Shown in pieces: positions 22,948-24,045 of a DNA stretch of 24,045 nucleotides (the stretch's first letter is position 1; the number at the start of each line of letters is the position of its first letter). Below the pieces are notes generated by a model that saw nothing but the letters and a program-made list of their open reading frames with translations, ran no database searches and was not told the DNA's origin. The position numbers and the translations under genes were made by a program. Source of the stretch: CAZWRV01 sp964636325 (GTDB taxonomy: Bacteria > Verrucomicrobiota > Lentisphaeria > Victivallales > GWF2-50-93); NCBI GenBank assembly GCA_964636325.1, contig CAZWRV010000097.1, positions 1-24,045 on the forward strand, read 5' to 3'.

Positions 22948-22978
22948 ATAATATCTTCGTTCAAAATGATCATGTCAA
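22948..22978 (-). promoter_or_regulatory. Candidate promoter of the regulator gene
   Basis: On the - strand a perfect TTGACA (22978-22973) faces an AT-rich -10 region. TATTAT (22953-22948) is 19 bp away; GATATT at 17 bp is the alternative. The palindrome ATGATCAT (22966-22973) lies in the spacer against the -35 and could be an operator. Confidence 0.5.
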
Positions 22979-22994
22979 GCGGAAAAGTGAAAAA

Positions 22995-23011
22995 GGTATA
23001 ATGAATATACC
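22995..23011. promoter_or_regulatory. Candidate operator palindrome upstream of the regulator promoter
   Basis: GGTATA-ATGAA-TATACC is a perfect 6+5+6 inverted repeat, 17 bp upstream of the -35 box. Its size and position suit a dimeric GntR or LacI-type protein, possibly the regulator itself. I did not find a second copy at the other gene starts in the window. Confidence 0.35.
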
Positions 23012-23169
23012 AATGGCATGATTAATCCAATAAATACAAATATATATTAGTTATAATATGCGTTAAGTGTGGCTGAGCAGAGAGCGGAGGAGATGCCGCT
23101 TAAGTGGTGGCTGGCTTTAGCCTGGCCCCAAATGCGCAGGCTTCCCCATTCATCGTTTTGAAATTGGCT

Positions 23170-23988
23170 TTAAGGCTTGAGGCTTTCCCCTAAATCCTTC
23201 TTGAAGCGAGATTGGCGGTAATATTCCTGGGCCTCCGGCAGGATGTTGCGCATCTCCTCAATTCGTTTGCTGCTCATCGGGTGGGTGGAAAGAAATTCGC
23301 TGAGCGGGCCGGTCTGGGAAAGTTTTCCGAACTTCTCCCATAGGGAAATCGCGGCTTCGGGCCTGTATCCGGCCTTAGCCATGAGGATCATCCCGATCCT
23401 GTCGGCCTCGTATTCCTGTGTCCTGCTGTAGGGGAGGATTACTCCGACGGTGGAGACGCCGCCGTATGCGAGGAGCCAGGCGTCCGCGGCCGCGGTGTTG
23501 GTAGCCTGCAGGGATGTCTCGAGAATCTTCGCGCCGACCTGCTGGACTATCTGCTGCGACATCCTTTCGCCGCCGTGCCGGGCGACGGCGTGCCCGACTT
23601 CGTGGCCGACCACCGCGGCAAGCTCGGCGTCGTTCGCGAAATATTTGAATATCCCCGAGAACACTGCGACCTTTCCGCCGGGCAGGCAGAAGGCGTTTGC
23701 CTCGTCCGCCTGCAAGACCCTGAAATCCCACATGTAGCCCGGCTGTTCGGCGGCGATCGCGATCTCCTTGCCGGTCCTGGCGAGGGCCGCATTGTATTTT
23801 TCATTGTTTGAAACCTTGTATTTGGACAGGACTTCGCGCCATGCCTCGTCGCCCATGCGCTCCTCCTCGTCAACGCTTGTCATTATGAACTGGCTCCTGC
23901 CCGTGTAAGGCACCGTATAGCAAGACGAAAGAAGACCAGCAAGGCACGCAAGGAGCAGCGCCTGCGCAAAACACATTGCAGATTTCAT
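23170..23988 (-). CDS. M48-family zinc metalloprotease lipoprotein
   Basis: This 272-aa protein has a lipoprotein signal peptide with lipobox LLSSC (lipidated C23) and a peptidase M48 domain. The zinc site is HEVGH at 129-133, with the glutamate of EYEAD (E194) as third ligand and the usual ARHGGERMS after the first helix. It resembles periplasmic BepA/LoiP-like proteases that watch over outer-membrane protein assembly, without the TPR region of BepA. Targets are inferred from that family. The start is supported by GAGGAGA before the ATG and by the signal peptide. The frame stays open upstream to the window end through a 12-nt repeat, but that stretch is probably non-coding. No clear terminator follows. 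Confidence 0.9.
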   Translation of the reverse strand: MKSAMCFAQALLLACLAGLLSSCYTVPYTGRSQFIMTSVDEEERMGDEAWREVLSKYKVSNNEKYNAALARTGKEIAIAAEQPGYMWDFRVLQADEANAFCLPGGKVAVFSGIFKYFANDAELAAVVGHEVGHAVARHGGERMSQQIVQQVGAKILETSLQATNTAAADAWLLAYGGVSTVGVILPYSRTQEYEADRIGMILMAKAGYRPEAAISLWEKFGKLSQTGPLSEFLSTHPMSSKRIEEMRNILPEAQEYYRQSRFKKDLGESLKP

Positions 23989-24009
23989 GGGAATCTCCTC
24001 TGAAACTCG

Positions 24010-24045
24010 CCCATCTTTGTCGCGAACTTTGTCGTTATCTTTGTC
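24010..24045. repeat. 12-nt tandem repeat at the window edge
   Basis: Three units ending in CTTTGTC (ending at 24021, 24033 and 24045) repeat every 12 nt just upstream of the metalloprotease gene. The pattern runs off the window, so its full length is unknown. Confidence 0.6.

Noticed and set aside
23065..23135. Imperfect direct repeats (TTAAGTG..GGCTG) and a small GGC/GCC hairpin downstream of the metalloprotease gene
   Set aside because: Short, imperfect and lacking a T-run; no function can be supported.

Overview
The window looks like part of the chromosome of a PVC-superphylum bacterium, most likely Lentisphaerota (Victivallales-like) or Kiritimatiellota. The clues are a pseudopilin of the type these genomes carry in large numbers, a GntR-LacI chimeric regulator, and three giant secreted glycoside-hydrolase-like proteins. 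Taxonomy is inferred from gene style, not from a marker gene. Three base compositions are visible: a very GC-rich insertion element (about 1-2312), an AT-rich gene-cassette array (2313-7771), and moderately GC-rich chromosome (8086-24045).

The main find is a complete integron at 2313-9417. An integron integrase (IntI, 443 aa) lies on the + strand at 8086-9417. Divergent from it is a cassette array on the - strand with nine cassettes and nine attC sites. Between them (7758-8085) are a candidate attI, a candidate cassette promoter Pc (- strand) and a candidate integrase promoter Pint (+ strand). The array is supported by a strict internal test. For eight of the nine cassettes the first 7-bp box (G^TTRRRY) is the exact complement of the R'' box at that cassette's other end, as expected if each once circularised at G^TT. 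The ninth has one mismatch.

From attI outwards the cassettes carry: (1) a small membrane protein; (2) two overlapping genes, a membrane/zinc-ribbon protein and a YidD-like protein; (3) and (4) two identical 278-bp cassettes, each with a 45-aa ORF lying over a strong 92-nt nested hairpin; (5) and (6) two lipoproteins; (7) a GHKL-type ATPase; (8) a membrane protein; (9) a membrane-anchored small protein.

At the far end the array meets an IS91-family element (HUH Y2 transposase plus a co-oriented tyrosine recombinase). Its edge falls at the GAAC of the last attC R' box.

Convergent with intI is a carbohydrate locus read leftwards from 22899: GntR-LacI regulator, pseudopilin, then three paralogous giant exported proteins (1238, 1318 and 1158 aa). 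They share a core but have exchanged their N- and C-terminal beta-sandwich modules. The gaps between the giant genes hold structured DNA: a cloverleaf-like three-way-junction palindrome followed by a terminator at 12994-13117, and a 146-bp AT-rich imperfect palindrome at 17141-17286. The right end carries an M48-type metalloprotease lipoprotein gene.
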